Source of the DNA: Bacteroidales bacterium
Lineage (GTDB): Bacteria > Bacteroidota > Bacteroidia > Bacteroidales > UBA3663
Direction: 5' to 3'
Assembly: GCA_016293065.1 (NCBI GenBank)
Contig: JAEDEY010000002.1
Coordinates: 1-61,409, forward strand
DNA length: 61,409 nucleotides
How positions within the stretch are numbered: position 1 is the first letter of the stretch; each line of letters begins with the position of its first letter. Shown here one piece after another: positions 50,928 to 57,940 of this stretch. Under the pieces are notes generated by a model. The model was given only the letters and a program-made list of their open reading frames with translations, had not been told where the DNA came from and ran no database searches. Both the position numbers and the translations under genes were made by a program.

Positions 50928-52490
50928 TTAGAACGGCAAATCTTCCTCGGTCTCCGCTCCCTTGATACCATTATCCTTCATCAGTGAAGCAGGAGTATCG
51001 ATGCCCGGCATAGGACGGTTTAGCGGCACCCGTTCAGGCTCTTTCGGAATACTGACGGCAGTTGATTCAGCACTGCCTTCAATCGGCACGCTACCGATTC
51101 CAAGGCAGTACCATGTGGTATTACTGCATCGCTTGGAACGCACACCGAGGTCACGCAACACCTTTGAAACAGCCTTCGGAGACTTGGCAATCTCCGAGTA
51201 GTCGTGACAGTAGCCCTTATACTCCGTCATTATGTCCTTCATCATCCTCCAGCGAGGATCGGCAGCTCCGTTCGGCTCAACAGCCATATAGCCGTTCTCC
51301 TTGACCCATCTGCGGACACTGTTGCTCTGCTCCTTGATGTCATCCTGTACCTCACGGATACTCTGGCATATCTCAATCTTGCCGTTCTCCGCAACAAGAG
51401 CCTTGTACCCCTCATATATCCAATTGAAAATGGCAGCTTTCGCATCCTTCGTGGCCAACTTGCTCGTGAGTTGAGGGTCCTTATCCTTCTCCTTAATCTG
51501 ATTGGGACAGATAATCGGCAACTGCCTCCTGAAATGACCATTGCTGTCATCCGTGGTCGGAGGGATGTCGTTCACATTGCACAACAACAACGGCACCCTC
51601 GTCACAATGAACGGCCTTCCCCAAGGGAAACGGGCAGGGAACTGCGCTCCTGAAACCAACAACTTGAAATCACCTCCCGAGACATCCTTGTTGCTCATAT
51701 CATCGCAGATATTGGCTAATTTTCCGCTGATGTCAGCCAAGTAGTACATGCTCTGTGAACTCTTGAACAACTGCTCGGGACTATAGGCGCTGACCAAGTT
51801 CTTGCCGAAAACACCCGCTATCGCTCCCGTCAGTACCGATTTACCGTTGCATCCACCTCCGACAAGGTAACAGATGTACTCAATCTTGAATCGGTTGCGG
51901 TCAATGAGAAAACCTCCCGTGAACATCTGCAACGCAACCCTCATCCCGTCATCCGGGATAGTAGCCTTCACGAACCCATCCCATAACGGCAGACGAAAAT
52001 CCTTCTTGTAAGGGAAATCCAATACTATATCGGTAACGTAGTCGGGACTGAAACTCAACATCCTGTTCTCCTCCGAGTCCAAGACACCGTTCGTGAATAC
52101 TATGTATCTACGGTCAGGATTGAACTGACCCTGCGGATTACATATCAGCGACTCCAAGCACTCATGGGCAATCTTGATGTGGCTGTTCTGACGATAAACC
52201 ACTCCGATGCCAATCTTCTCCATCACTCTCTTCACTATGGAACGCAAGTCAATCTCGCCTGCTCGCTCATAGTATTTCCCGTTGTATATGTACGGAATGT
52301 CCCCTTCGGCTACCAAGATGTACTGATTGATGCGCTTATCATCCCACTCCCTACCGCTTATATACCGCTCAAAAAAGTCACACATGGTGGCTTCCTTACC
52401 CTTGCTTACCGAATTATCCCCGTCACCAAGACCTGTGCAGGCAGCACCAACGGTCTCAACAAGGTAGTCAACTATTACATCATATTTCAT
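50928..52490 (-). CDS. D5/P4-type primase-helicase (520 aa)
   Basis: The helicase core carries Walker A LVGGGCNGKSVLTGAIA around residue 215 and the superfamily-3 B and C motifs in SGGDFKLLVSGAQFPARFPW and LLLCNVNDIPPTTDDSNGHF. The N-terminal part has the D5-type linker DFFERYISGREWDDKR, the C-terminal part a winged helix WYCLGIGSVPIEG. It unwinds DNA at the origin. It is preceded by the strongest regulatory leader in the genome. Confidence 0.9.
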   Translation of the reverse strand: MKYDVIVDYLVETVGAACTGLGDGDNSVSKGKEATMCDFFERYISGREWDDKRINQYILVAEGDIPYIYNGKYYERAGEIDLRSIVKRVMEKIGIGVVYRQNSHIKIAHECLESLICNPQGQFNPDRRYIVFTNGVLDSEENRMLSFSPDYVTDIVLDFPYKKDFRLPLWDGFVKATIPDDGMRVALQMFTGGFLIDRNRFKIEYICYLVGGGCNGKSVLTGAIAGVFGKNLVSAYSPEQLFKSSQSMYYLADISGKLANICDDMSNKDVSGGDFKLLVSGAQFPARFPWGRPFIVTRVPLLLCNVNDIPPTTDDSNGHFRRQLPIICPNQIKEKDKDPQLTSKLATKDAKAAIFNWIYEGYKALVAENGKIEICQSIREVQDDIKEQSNSVRRWVKENGYMAVEPNGAADPRWRMMKDIMTEYKGYCHDYSEIAKSPKAVSKVLRDLGVRSKRCSNTTWYCLGIGSVPIEGSAESTAVSIPKEPERVPLNRPMPGIDTPASLMKDNGIKGAETEEDLPF

Positions 52491-52505
52491 ATCGGTATAA
52501 TAAAA

Positions 52506-52603
52506 AGCGTTTCCCCTGCTCTCCCCGAATACGAAACTCGGGTGCCTGCGAGAGCATGAGAAACGCTGTATCTCTCTCGGGTGCCCCAGGCAACGGCACT
52601 CGG
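52506..52603 (-). promoter_or_regulatory. Attenuator-like leader of the primase-helicase gene
   Basis: On the minus strand, a strong stem AGCGTTTC (52567-52560)/GAAACGCT (52513-52506) with more pairing inside (GCTCTC/GAGAGC) is followed at once by TTTTTATT and, 16 bases later, by the start codon. A first hairpin CCGAGTGCC/GGCACCCGAG lies at 52603-52576. GGCACCCGAG occurs twice, once per hairpin, so alternative pairings are possible. That is the layout of transcription attenuation. Confidence 0.65.
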
Positions 52604-52634
52604 CAAAAATAATCTAATTTTTTATTTTTGCAAA
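52604..52634 (-). promoter_or_regulatory. Leftward promoter of the primase-helicase operon
   Basis: On the minus strand TTTG (52634-52631), 19 bases, TATTTTTG (52611-52604). A perfect Bacteroidetes promoter sitting between the dUTPase stop and the leader. Confidence 0.8.
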
Positions 52635-52640
52635 AATAAG

Positions 52641-54288
52641 TTATCGACCCGTGCTTCCGTAACCTCCGTTACCTCGCTCCGTGTCACCCAAGTCATCCAC
52701 CTCCTCAAACTCAATCGGCAGGGTGAACCCGAGCTTGATCTGCCCTATGCGGTCTCCGACCTTGTAACGAGGCATATTCGGAAAAACATGGTAAAAGACA
52801 GCAGATACCTCCCCTCGGTATAGTTCGTCTCAATTTGTTATCTTATAGGCTCTTTATCCTATAATTCTGCACTTTTATTTTTCGGTTATTTGTGCAGTTC
52901 AGACTATATCTTCACTTTCGCTAACGAAAGGCAGGGCACTCGTGTCAGCGTTACTGACTTCGGCATTATCCGTTAAGTCTCGGCTGTTAGTCGTTGAACC
53001 TTCATAAATATTTCTATATATGCTTGGCTGCTGATTGTCCACCTCTGGATTTTCCAGCAATTCACCCTGTTTTACGACGACTTGACTCGTTATGTCTAAA
53101 TCTATAATATTTCGGTATAATTCGGATTGCTCTTGCGTGCATAGAGAAAAGAACTCCTCTCTATTTATACGGCCATGACTTACGGCATTAAGAAGGATAT
53201 TCCCAAACCATCTATGTATCAACATGTGAACGTGAGCGGGCAAGACTACCAAATTGGATAAATCATTATTAGATGGGTTCGCATCCTTATGGTGGATATG
53301 GTAAGGATGTTTTATAGTAATCCCCAAAAAATCCCTCACTATCCGCTGATGTGCGTCCTTATATCTTTCGTAACTTTTTCGGCGCACTCCATCTTCTATG
53401 ATATATCCTCTGTAATTTGGATTTTTATCTCCTCTGCTTAGTTCTCGTTTGTATTCATACGCGCATTTTTTAGAACAACAAATTCTTCTCTCTGCGTGAC
53501 TCGGCTTAACGGAGAAATGAGACTTGCATATAGGACAAACCTTATCTACCAATTTCAATTTCTCTTTAGGTTTTGTTCTTGCAATAGCCTCGCATTTTTT
53601 TGAGCAATATCGGTAGCGTTTCGCTCTGCTTTTTGTGACAAATTCTTCTTTCCCACAATTTTCACATATCACGCGAACTCTATCTTTCTTATTCCAATAA
53701 TACCCTTTCTTGTCATAATACGACTGGTAGCATTTCTTGGAACAAAATTTTCTCTTTTGCGAGCGCTTTGCTTCAAAACTACAACCACATTCAATGCAAG
53801 TGACTTGCTCGTGTCCGCATCTCGATTTGCGATAACATTCTCGTGAACAGAAAACGGCATTTGCACGTGAATCTTTAACCTTGAATGTTCGTCCGCAATA
53901 TTTGCATACTAATTCTTTCATATAGAAAATATTTTATGCAAAGATGCGAATTATACGCCAAAATACTAAAAATTTAAGCAGCTTTTTTGTCAATCGTCCC
54001 GACACTATTGCTCAAGACCATTCCGGTCTTCCAAACACTGCTCCGAGGACGGAAGTCGATACTATATACCGCTTCAGTAAGGAGCTTGAACCGCTCCTGC
54101 ATCGGATACTCAATGACCTTAATCCACCGCTTCTCATCAATCTCAAACGCCAATCCTATCCCGTATTTCCACACGTTCGGAGCAACTTCCTCCTCACTCG
54201 TGGCTACTACATCATAGCAGAAGTCCTCTGCATAGTTCTTGTAAGGCACTACCGCCTTCTCATTGGTCTTCTTGATTCTTACTTTCAT
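52641..54288 (-). CDS. dut: dUTP diphosphatase, split by a group I intron (join)
   Basis: Exon 1 is 54288-53993 and exon 2 is 52830-52641; together 486 bases, in frame, 161 residues. Motif 1 is AEDFCYDVVA, motif 2 PRSSVWKTG and motif 3 NSVGTID-x-x-YRGE, which is split between exons. Exon 2 then has YKVGDRIGQ (motif 4) and RGNGGYGSTGR (motif 5). All five active-site motifs are present, so splicing yields a complete enzyme that hydrolyses dUTP. Exon 1 ends in U and the intron ends in G, as group I splicing needs. Exon 1 alone would end in an intron-encoded DKKAA. Confidence 0.9.
52831..53992 (-). ncRNA. Group I intron in dut
   Basis: On the minus strand the 3' core contains the conserved S segment AAGATATAGTC (52912-52902) whose TAGTC pairs with GACTA (52992-52988), giving P7. 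A P8-like hairpin CTTTCG-TTAG-CGAAAG (52930-52915) lies between. P9 is CTGCAC/GTGCAG, and a further stem TTATAGG/CCTATAA follows, ending ...AAATTG at 52831. Upstream, TCAGCAGCCAAGC (53034-53022) fits the P4/P6 side. The internal guide and P1 were not placed. It needs splicing to restore dut. Confidence 0.85.
52899..53921 (-). CDS. HNH endonuclease inside the group I intron (340 aa)
   Basis: Four CxxC zinc units in series (CKYCGRTFKVKD, CIECGCSFEAKR, CENCGKEEFVTK, CPICKSHFSVKP), then an HNH motif PYHIHHKDANPSNNDLSNLV and ...HVHMLIHRWFG. Zinc-ribbon arrays in front of HNH are typical of homing endonucleases of mobile introns. It would cut intronless dut alleles and drive homing. Unusually, its last ~57 residues are read through the intron's own catalytic core and stop within P7/P9 joining. 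Confidence 0.9.
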   Translation of the reverse strand: MKELVCKYCGRTFKVKDSRANAVFCSRECYRKSRCGHEQVTCIECGCSFEAKRSQKRKFCSKKCYQSYYDKKGYYWNKKDRVRVICENCGKEEFVTKSRAKRYRYCSKKCEAIARTKPKEKLKLVDKVCPICKSHFSVKPSHAERRICCSKKCAYEYKRELSRGDKNPNYRGYIIEDGVRRKSYERYKDAHQRIVRDFLGITIKHPYHIHHKDANPSNNDLSNLVVLPAHVHMLIHRWFGNILLNAVSHGRINREEFFSLCTQEQSELYRNIIDLDITSQVVVKQGELLENPEVDNQQPSIYRNIYEGSTTNSRDLTDNAEVSNADTSALPFVSESEDIV

Positions 54289-54289
54289 A

Positions 54290-54335
54290 ACTTGACGAAA
54301 TTGATTCTTAAATGACTTAACGAAATTGATTCTTA
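54290..54335. repeat. Direct repeats in front of dut
   Basis: ACTTGACGAAATTGATTCTT (54290) recurs as ACTTAACGAAATTGATTCTT (54315), 25 bases apart, and TTGATTCTTA appears again at 54272 inside the gene start. Two or three turns of DNA apart on one face, they look like operators for dut. No -33/-7 promoter was found here. Confidence 0.7.
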
Positions 54336-54340
54336 CCTAT

Positions 54341-54763
54341 CTAATCTTTCCCAAACAATGCAACAAAGAAGTTATCCGTGAGCATCATGTCATACCTCTT
54401 CCTGTAGAACTCCTCGCTCACATCAATACGGCTCGATACTATCACATCGGAGGACTCGGCACCCTCCACGGCAACACCGATACCTACCTCGTCTCCCCTC
54501 TCGCACAAATACATATATACCCTCGGAGGACACTCCACATACCAATTGCCCACCCTGTTCCTGCCATGAACCAAAGCGAACGATACTGCCTGGCGGCTCA
54601 CTCCGATGACGGCAGCACACTCGGTCTGTGTATGGCAGACCCTCCGCTCCCCTGTGAGCCGGTTGGTGAGGACATAAAGGAGACCCTTGCCCCTGCCATG
54701 GCTACCGACATAGAGAGCCTTGCTCCTGCTATGGCTATCGCCACTACTTCCCCTCTTCCCCAT
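54341..54763 (-). CDS. NUMOD1-like HTH protein (140 aa)
   Basis: Start 54763 (MGKRGSSGDSHSRSKALY). The central part GLLYVLTNRLTGERRVCHTQ TECAAVIGVSRQAVSFALVH is a NUMOD1-like helix-turn-helix module (residues 30-75), here without an HNH catalytic motif. It may be a regulator or an orphan targeting domain. It shares the module with the two upstream genes and overlaps the adjacent gene by 20 bases. Confidence 0.6.
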   Translation of the reverse strand: MGKRGSSGDSHSRSKALYVGSHGRGKGLLYVLTNRLTGERRVCHTQTECAAVIGVSRQAVSFALVHGRNRVGNWYVECPPRVYMYLCERGDEVGIGVAVEGAESSDVIVSSRIDVSEEFYRKRYDMMLTDNFFVALFGKD

Positions 54764-55244
54764 ATCCCAAAACCATACTCCAATAGTATCCTCCACACCT
54801 GCCACCATGACGGGCGGCACGGGTGATATTAGGCTGGTGCAACCCCAACTCCTTCGCAGCCGAATTGACGCTTGGATAGACCTTTATAATATGGTAATCC
54901 TTGTCCATGCACTGCACCGCTACCTTCGGTCTGCCGAATCCGTAACGGGAAAGCTGCACCTCGTCAGTCCACTCAAGGTTATCCGCCCTGTTGTTCAGCT
55001 TATCCCCGTCCTTGTGCTTCAGCTCCTTACACATCTTGATATTAGGGACGAATGCCCTTGCCACAAGGTAATCTATGCGGAACCATTTCCTGCCCAGATA
55101 AACATAAGTGCCCCTATGTGCCTTCAGAAGATACTCCCCGTGCAAATTGATGACATCTCCCTCGCTGCTGATGCCGTATTTCCCATCGAACCCCTGGATA
55201 TGGCGTACACGGAGTCCGAATATATTGATTTCTTGACTTTTCAT
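54744..55244 (-). CDS. HNH endonuclease with NUMOD4/NUMOD1 modules (166 aa)
   Basis: HIQGFDGKYGISSEGDVINL is a NUMOD4-like start. The HNH remnant is ARAFVPNIKMCKELKHKDGD with KLNNRADNLEWTD. The C-terminal NUMOD1 is SAAKELGLHQPNITRAARHG ending GYYWS. These domains make free-standing homing endonucleases. It overlaps both neighbours, so it is expressed with them. Confidence 0.8.
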   Translation of the reverse strand: MKSQEINIFGLRVRHIQGFDGKYGISSEGDVINLHGEYLLKAHRGTYVYLGRKWFRIDYLVARAFVPNIKMCKELKHKDGDKLNNRADNLEWTDEVQLSRYGFGRPKVAVQCMDKDYHIIKVYPSVNSAAKELGLHQPNITRAARHGGRCGGYYWSMVLGYGEEGK

Positions 55245-55651
55245 AACTGCTCCTTGACTACTGCTCCTTGACCTCTCCTCATGTCGCAGGTCGCCCTCTG
55301 CGATACCGACATAGAGAACGTCTTCGTCTCTATGATTTCCTTACACATATAACAGTCATACGGATCAATACCCGTCTTCTCATTCTGTTCGGATGATCCC
55401 AAAGGCTTGAGAACTCCGAACGGTGTCAATCTACATATCACAAACGGGTCTTCAGGTCGGTGCCTGACAACAAACATTCGGTTGTTCAATCCCCTGATTT
55501 TGCATCCTTTGACTGAATCCTTCCCGTTTACGATAGCTTTCGAGACAGCAGCAACGCTGACTCCGATACATTGTGCCGCTTCCGTGATGGTTGCGAACTG
55601 CCGTATGGTCCCATCTTGGAACTCAATGGCCAATTTCCTTGAAATATCCAT
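55241..55651 (-). CDS. NUMOD1-like HTH protein (136 aa)
   Basis: MDISRKLAIEFQDGTIRQFA, then TITEAAQCIGVSVAAVSKAI, a NUMOD1-like helix-turn-helix at the N-terminus, and a cysteine-bearing tail (CYMCKEIIETKTF). The start at 55651 is preferred because the sequence beyond is the tandem-repeat leader. It may bind the three repeats in its own leader and act as an autoregulator. Confidence 0.6.
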   Translation of the reverse strand: MDISRKLAIEFQDGTIRQFATITEAAQCIGVSVAAVSKAIVNGKDSVKGCKIRGLNNRMFVVRHRPEDPFVICRLTPFGVLKPLGSSEQNEKTGIDPYDCYMCKEIIETKTFSMSVSQRATCDMRRGQGAVVKEQL

Positions 55652-55668
55652 AATAACTAAAGTAAATA

Positions 55669-55738
55669 TGCCAAATGGGAGGTTTTCCGCCCCAAATGGG
55701 AGGTTTTTTGCCCCAAATGAGGGCTTTCCACCCCATTT
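55669..55738 (-). repeat. Three ~21-base direct repeats in a leader
   Basis: Units on the plus strand CCAAATGGGAGGTTTTCCGC, CCAAATGGGAGGTTTTTTGC and CCAAATGAGGGCTTTCCACC lie head to tail, with CCATTTC as a partial fourth. They fill the space between a promoter and the start of the NUMOD1-like protein. Operator or RNA-level control is likely. Confidence 0.85.
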
Positions 55739-55743
55739 CTTCG

Positions 55744-55774
55744 CAAATATAGCGTTTTTCGGTTGATTTGCAAT
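55744..55774 (-). promoter_or_regulatory. Leftward promoter before the repeat leader
   Basis: On the minus strand ATTG (55774-55771), 19 bases, TATATTTG (55751-55744). Three repeats follow immediately downstream. Confidence 0.6.
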
Positions 55775-55953
55775 ACAATATATCATAATAATTTCAGTTA
55801 ATCCGTGCTTACACAAAATCATCGTTTTTCCGTGATATAGTTTGTAAGTACATGCACAAAAACACCGAATCATACACCAATCATACACTAAAAATGACCT
55901 CGGTTGAAAATTTTTGAACAAATTTCAACCAAATCAACTCAAATGCTTAATTT

Positions 55954-56157
55954 TCAATGCTTTATTTTGGTTGAATTTATTTTCAGACCGATTGAAAATC
56001 TAAAGAGTTTTAGTTTATTTTCCGAGTTAACAAAATCACATTGCAACACAGGTCTTTTTCCCTTCCATATTGCCTTCTGAAGCCTTTTTCTCCCTCTTCT
56101 CGGTTTAGGGAAATCCGACCCCAAGTTAAAAGTGTGGTTATCCGTTAACTTCGCCAA
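55954..56157 (-). CDS. Possible small basic protein (67 aa)
   Basis: A frame with a TTG start, LTDNHTFNLGSDFPKPRRGR, rich in basic residues. AT-rich surroundings and the rare start make it uncertain. Confidence 0.3.
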   Translation of the reverse strand: MAKLTDNHTFNLGSDFPKPRRGRKRLQKAIWKGKRPVLQCDFVNSENKLKLFRFSIGLKINSTKIKH

Positions 56158-56315
56158 CTACTAATTCTTCCTGCCTTTTTCTCTTCGGTTGAAATGCCCA
56201 CCCATATACAATCGCCCTTGTAGAGCCGTGAGAGCCATTATGTCTTCAGTTCAATAAAAAATGTACGATAGCCCCAAAAAATGCCCTTATTATATCTTTT
56301 TCTCCTTTTTCTACC

Positions 56316-56859
56316 CCTCTCTCTATCAACTACTTACGTTTTTTATTCCCTATATAAAATTTTTAATAGCCGTGTTATATATTTTGCGTAATTTCATACA
56401 TCATACATAACTTATTAATATTCAATTATTTATATTACTAATATTTATACATTAAATATATAATTATCATACATTATATAAGTATTTATAAACTATAATT
56501 ACATAACTTATTGATAATCAATATAGATATTTATACACCCCTATTAACCGATTCATACCAATATATCACGGATATAAGTCATTGATTATCAAGTAGTTAG
56601 TAACTCATTTAGTATCAATAAGTTACAGAGAGCATTTCAAAAAAAATTTGGAGAGGTTGCACCACCTTTTCGGCTCGGATTTTTTATACCCCCGTAACCC
56701 CTTGATAGTCAATTAGTTACGTTTGTGTATCAGCTGAATATCCCCCGAAACTCGACCCTAAATTTTTGTAACTCATTGATAATCAATTAGTTACGAAAAT
56801 GTCGAATAAAATATCACCTGCTATTTTATTCCTAACTCTCTAACACTCAACTACTTACG
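56316..56859. repeat. Palindromic repeat cluster, origin or operator candidate
   Basis: A 27-28 base unit with dyad symmetry, core TTGATAATCAATTAGTTAC, recurs. The best copies are at 56694-56721 and 56768-56795. Variants lie at about 56316-56338, 56501-56520, 56575-56600, 56601-56626 and 56831-56859. Most end in TAGTTACG or TACTTACG. The unit is symmetric (GTAACT... AGTTAC with ATTGAT/ATCAAT inside). The region is strongly AT-rich and gene-free (56158-56905). It may be the replication origin or a regulator-binding array. Confidence 0.75.
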
Positions 56860-56904
56860 CAAAATCTAATTTATAAAGATTCTAAATTACCTTCGGGGTG
56901 TCAT

Positions 56905-57125
56905 AAGGGGTGATCGGTGGTTGCAGTTCCCGGAGTGCTGCCAGTGGTGGTGGTGGTGTCCTGTCCTGTCCTGTCCTCTGGTGGTGCTGGTTCAGGGTGA
57001 TCCCCTCAGGGATTCCAGCAATACCCCGAACCAGCCCGAAACAGGGCAGAACCGGCCCGAAAAACCCCTATATATATAGGTATATCCCCGGAGTGTCCCG
57101 GAGATCCCGGAGTGCCTGGAGACCG
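56905..57125. other. GC-rich, gene-free region with short repeats
   Basis: Directly after the AT-rich repeat cluster the base composition flips. GGTGGT and CCTGT runs, then CCCGAA and CCCGGAG units (cccggagtgt, cccggagatc, cccggagtgc) are repeated around a TATATATAGGTATAT stretch. No credible coding frame is seen on the rightward strand. A promoter follows at 57234. Confidence 0.5.
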
Positions 57126-57233
57126 GCTAAAACCCCTTCCCGCCAAAAATCAAAGTTTCATCACGGACGACAAACCTTATAAGGCCTTCAGGGGTCGGAT
57201 AACTCAAAATTCTGATATTTCGTTGTGATTTTG

Positions 57234-57264
57234 TTTGTTTTTTTTCAAAAATGGTGTACCTTTG
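57234..57264 (+). promoter_or_regulatory. Strong rightward promoter of the right arm
   Basis: TTTG (57234-57237), exactly 19 bases, TACCTTTG (57257-57264). A perfect match, 62 bases before the first gene of the right arm. The leader holds a GGGATGACCCCT hairpin. Confidence 0.8.
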
Positions 57265-57325
57265 TATCAGATGAAGGGATGACCCCTGAATCGAGAAAGT
57301 AAAACCAATCATCAATATTTAAGTT

Positions 57326-57637
57326 ATGGACTACAAATTTACTCTTTATCTCGGTCTTAATGATAAGGACACCAAGAGCCAGAAGATCGCCACAGTTGAA
57401 GCGTACAAAATTGTTGAAAATCTTCTGAAGGCAGATTTTGACGGGGCAACCATTTTTGAAGCCACTGGATTATATAAGCACGAAAACGGCACATTTGTAA
57501 CTGAAAAGAGTTTGAGGATAGAAATATTATTTGCACAGGATAACCAAATCAGGGACCTGGTCGGCAACCTTAAAAAGATGTTCAATCAGGAATCAATTGC
57601 CGTTGAAAAGTCGGTTATTACTTCTGAACTGTGGTAA
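57326..57637 (+). CDS. Hypothetical protein (103 aa)
   Basis: MDYKFTLYLGLNDKDTKSQK with TGLYKHENGTFVTEKSLRIE and a helical end (VGNLKKMFNQESIAVEK). A conserved-looking alpha/beta ferredoxin-type pattern; small proteins of this type accompany phage AAA ATPases. Function unknown. First gene after the strong promoter. Confidence 0.65.
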   Translation: MDYKFTLYLGLNDKDTKSQKIATVEAYKIVENLLKADFDGATIFEATGLYKHENGTFVTEKSLRIEILFAQDNQIRDLVGNLKKMFNQESIAVEKSVITSELW

Positions 57638-57668
57638 ATATTAAATAAATCTAAAACAATATCGAGTC

Positions 57669-57845
57669 ATGAAAACAATTTACACGGATAACAGCAAACT
57701 GTTAGAAATATTGGTTGCAAACGGAATCAATATTACATGTAATGACAAAATGGAAATGGTTGTCAGCGATGCTGACGCAATTAAGATTGACGCAATAGTC
57801 GCAAAATATGCTCCTATGGCATTTAGTGATTATATGGTAGTATAA
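57669..57845 (+). CDS. Small hypothetical protein (58 aa)
   Basis: MKTIYTDNSKLLEILVANGI followed by NITCNDKMEMVVSDADAIK and AFSDYMVV. A compact alpha/beta peptide. It lies between the previous gene and a tRNA-like element, in the same operon. Not recognised. Confidence 0.6.
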   Translation: MKTIYTDNSKLLEILVANGINITCNDKMEMVVSDADAIKIDAIVAKYAPMAFSDYMVV

Positions 57846-57853
57846 TCCCCTAT

Positions 57854-57904
57854 TCCCGGAACGCTGGCGGTACTGTGCAGGTTCGAGCCCTGCCCCGGGA
57901 ACCA
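57854..57904 (+). ncRNA. tRNA-like element 4 with encoded CCA
   Basis: Acceptor-like TCCCGG (57854-57859) pairs with CCGGGA (57895-57900); the T arm is perfect, GCAGG-TTCGAGC-CCTGC (57877-57893); the 3' end reads discriminator A then CCA (57901-57904). Only 17 bases with a D-loop-like TGGCGGTA lie between, so there is no anticodon arm. Sits between two co-directional genes. Best example of the class. Confidence 0.7.
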
Positions 57905-57940
57905 AAAAATAAGTTAAAACCATTAATTTTAAGTTATCTT

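Noticed and set aside
55652..55921. N-terminal extension of the NUMOD1 protein with FGAKNLPFGAENLPFG
   Set aside because: It is the translated leader repeat and promoter; it is AT-rich upstream and no good start exists. The repeated peptide comes from the DNA repeats.
57875..57940. N-terminal extension MQVRALPREPK of the AAA ATPase
   Set aside because: It is the translation of the tRNA-like element; the ATG at 57941 gives a clean conserved start MSYCKKC.
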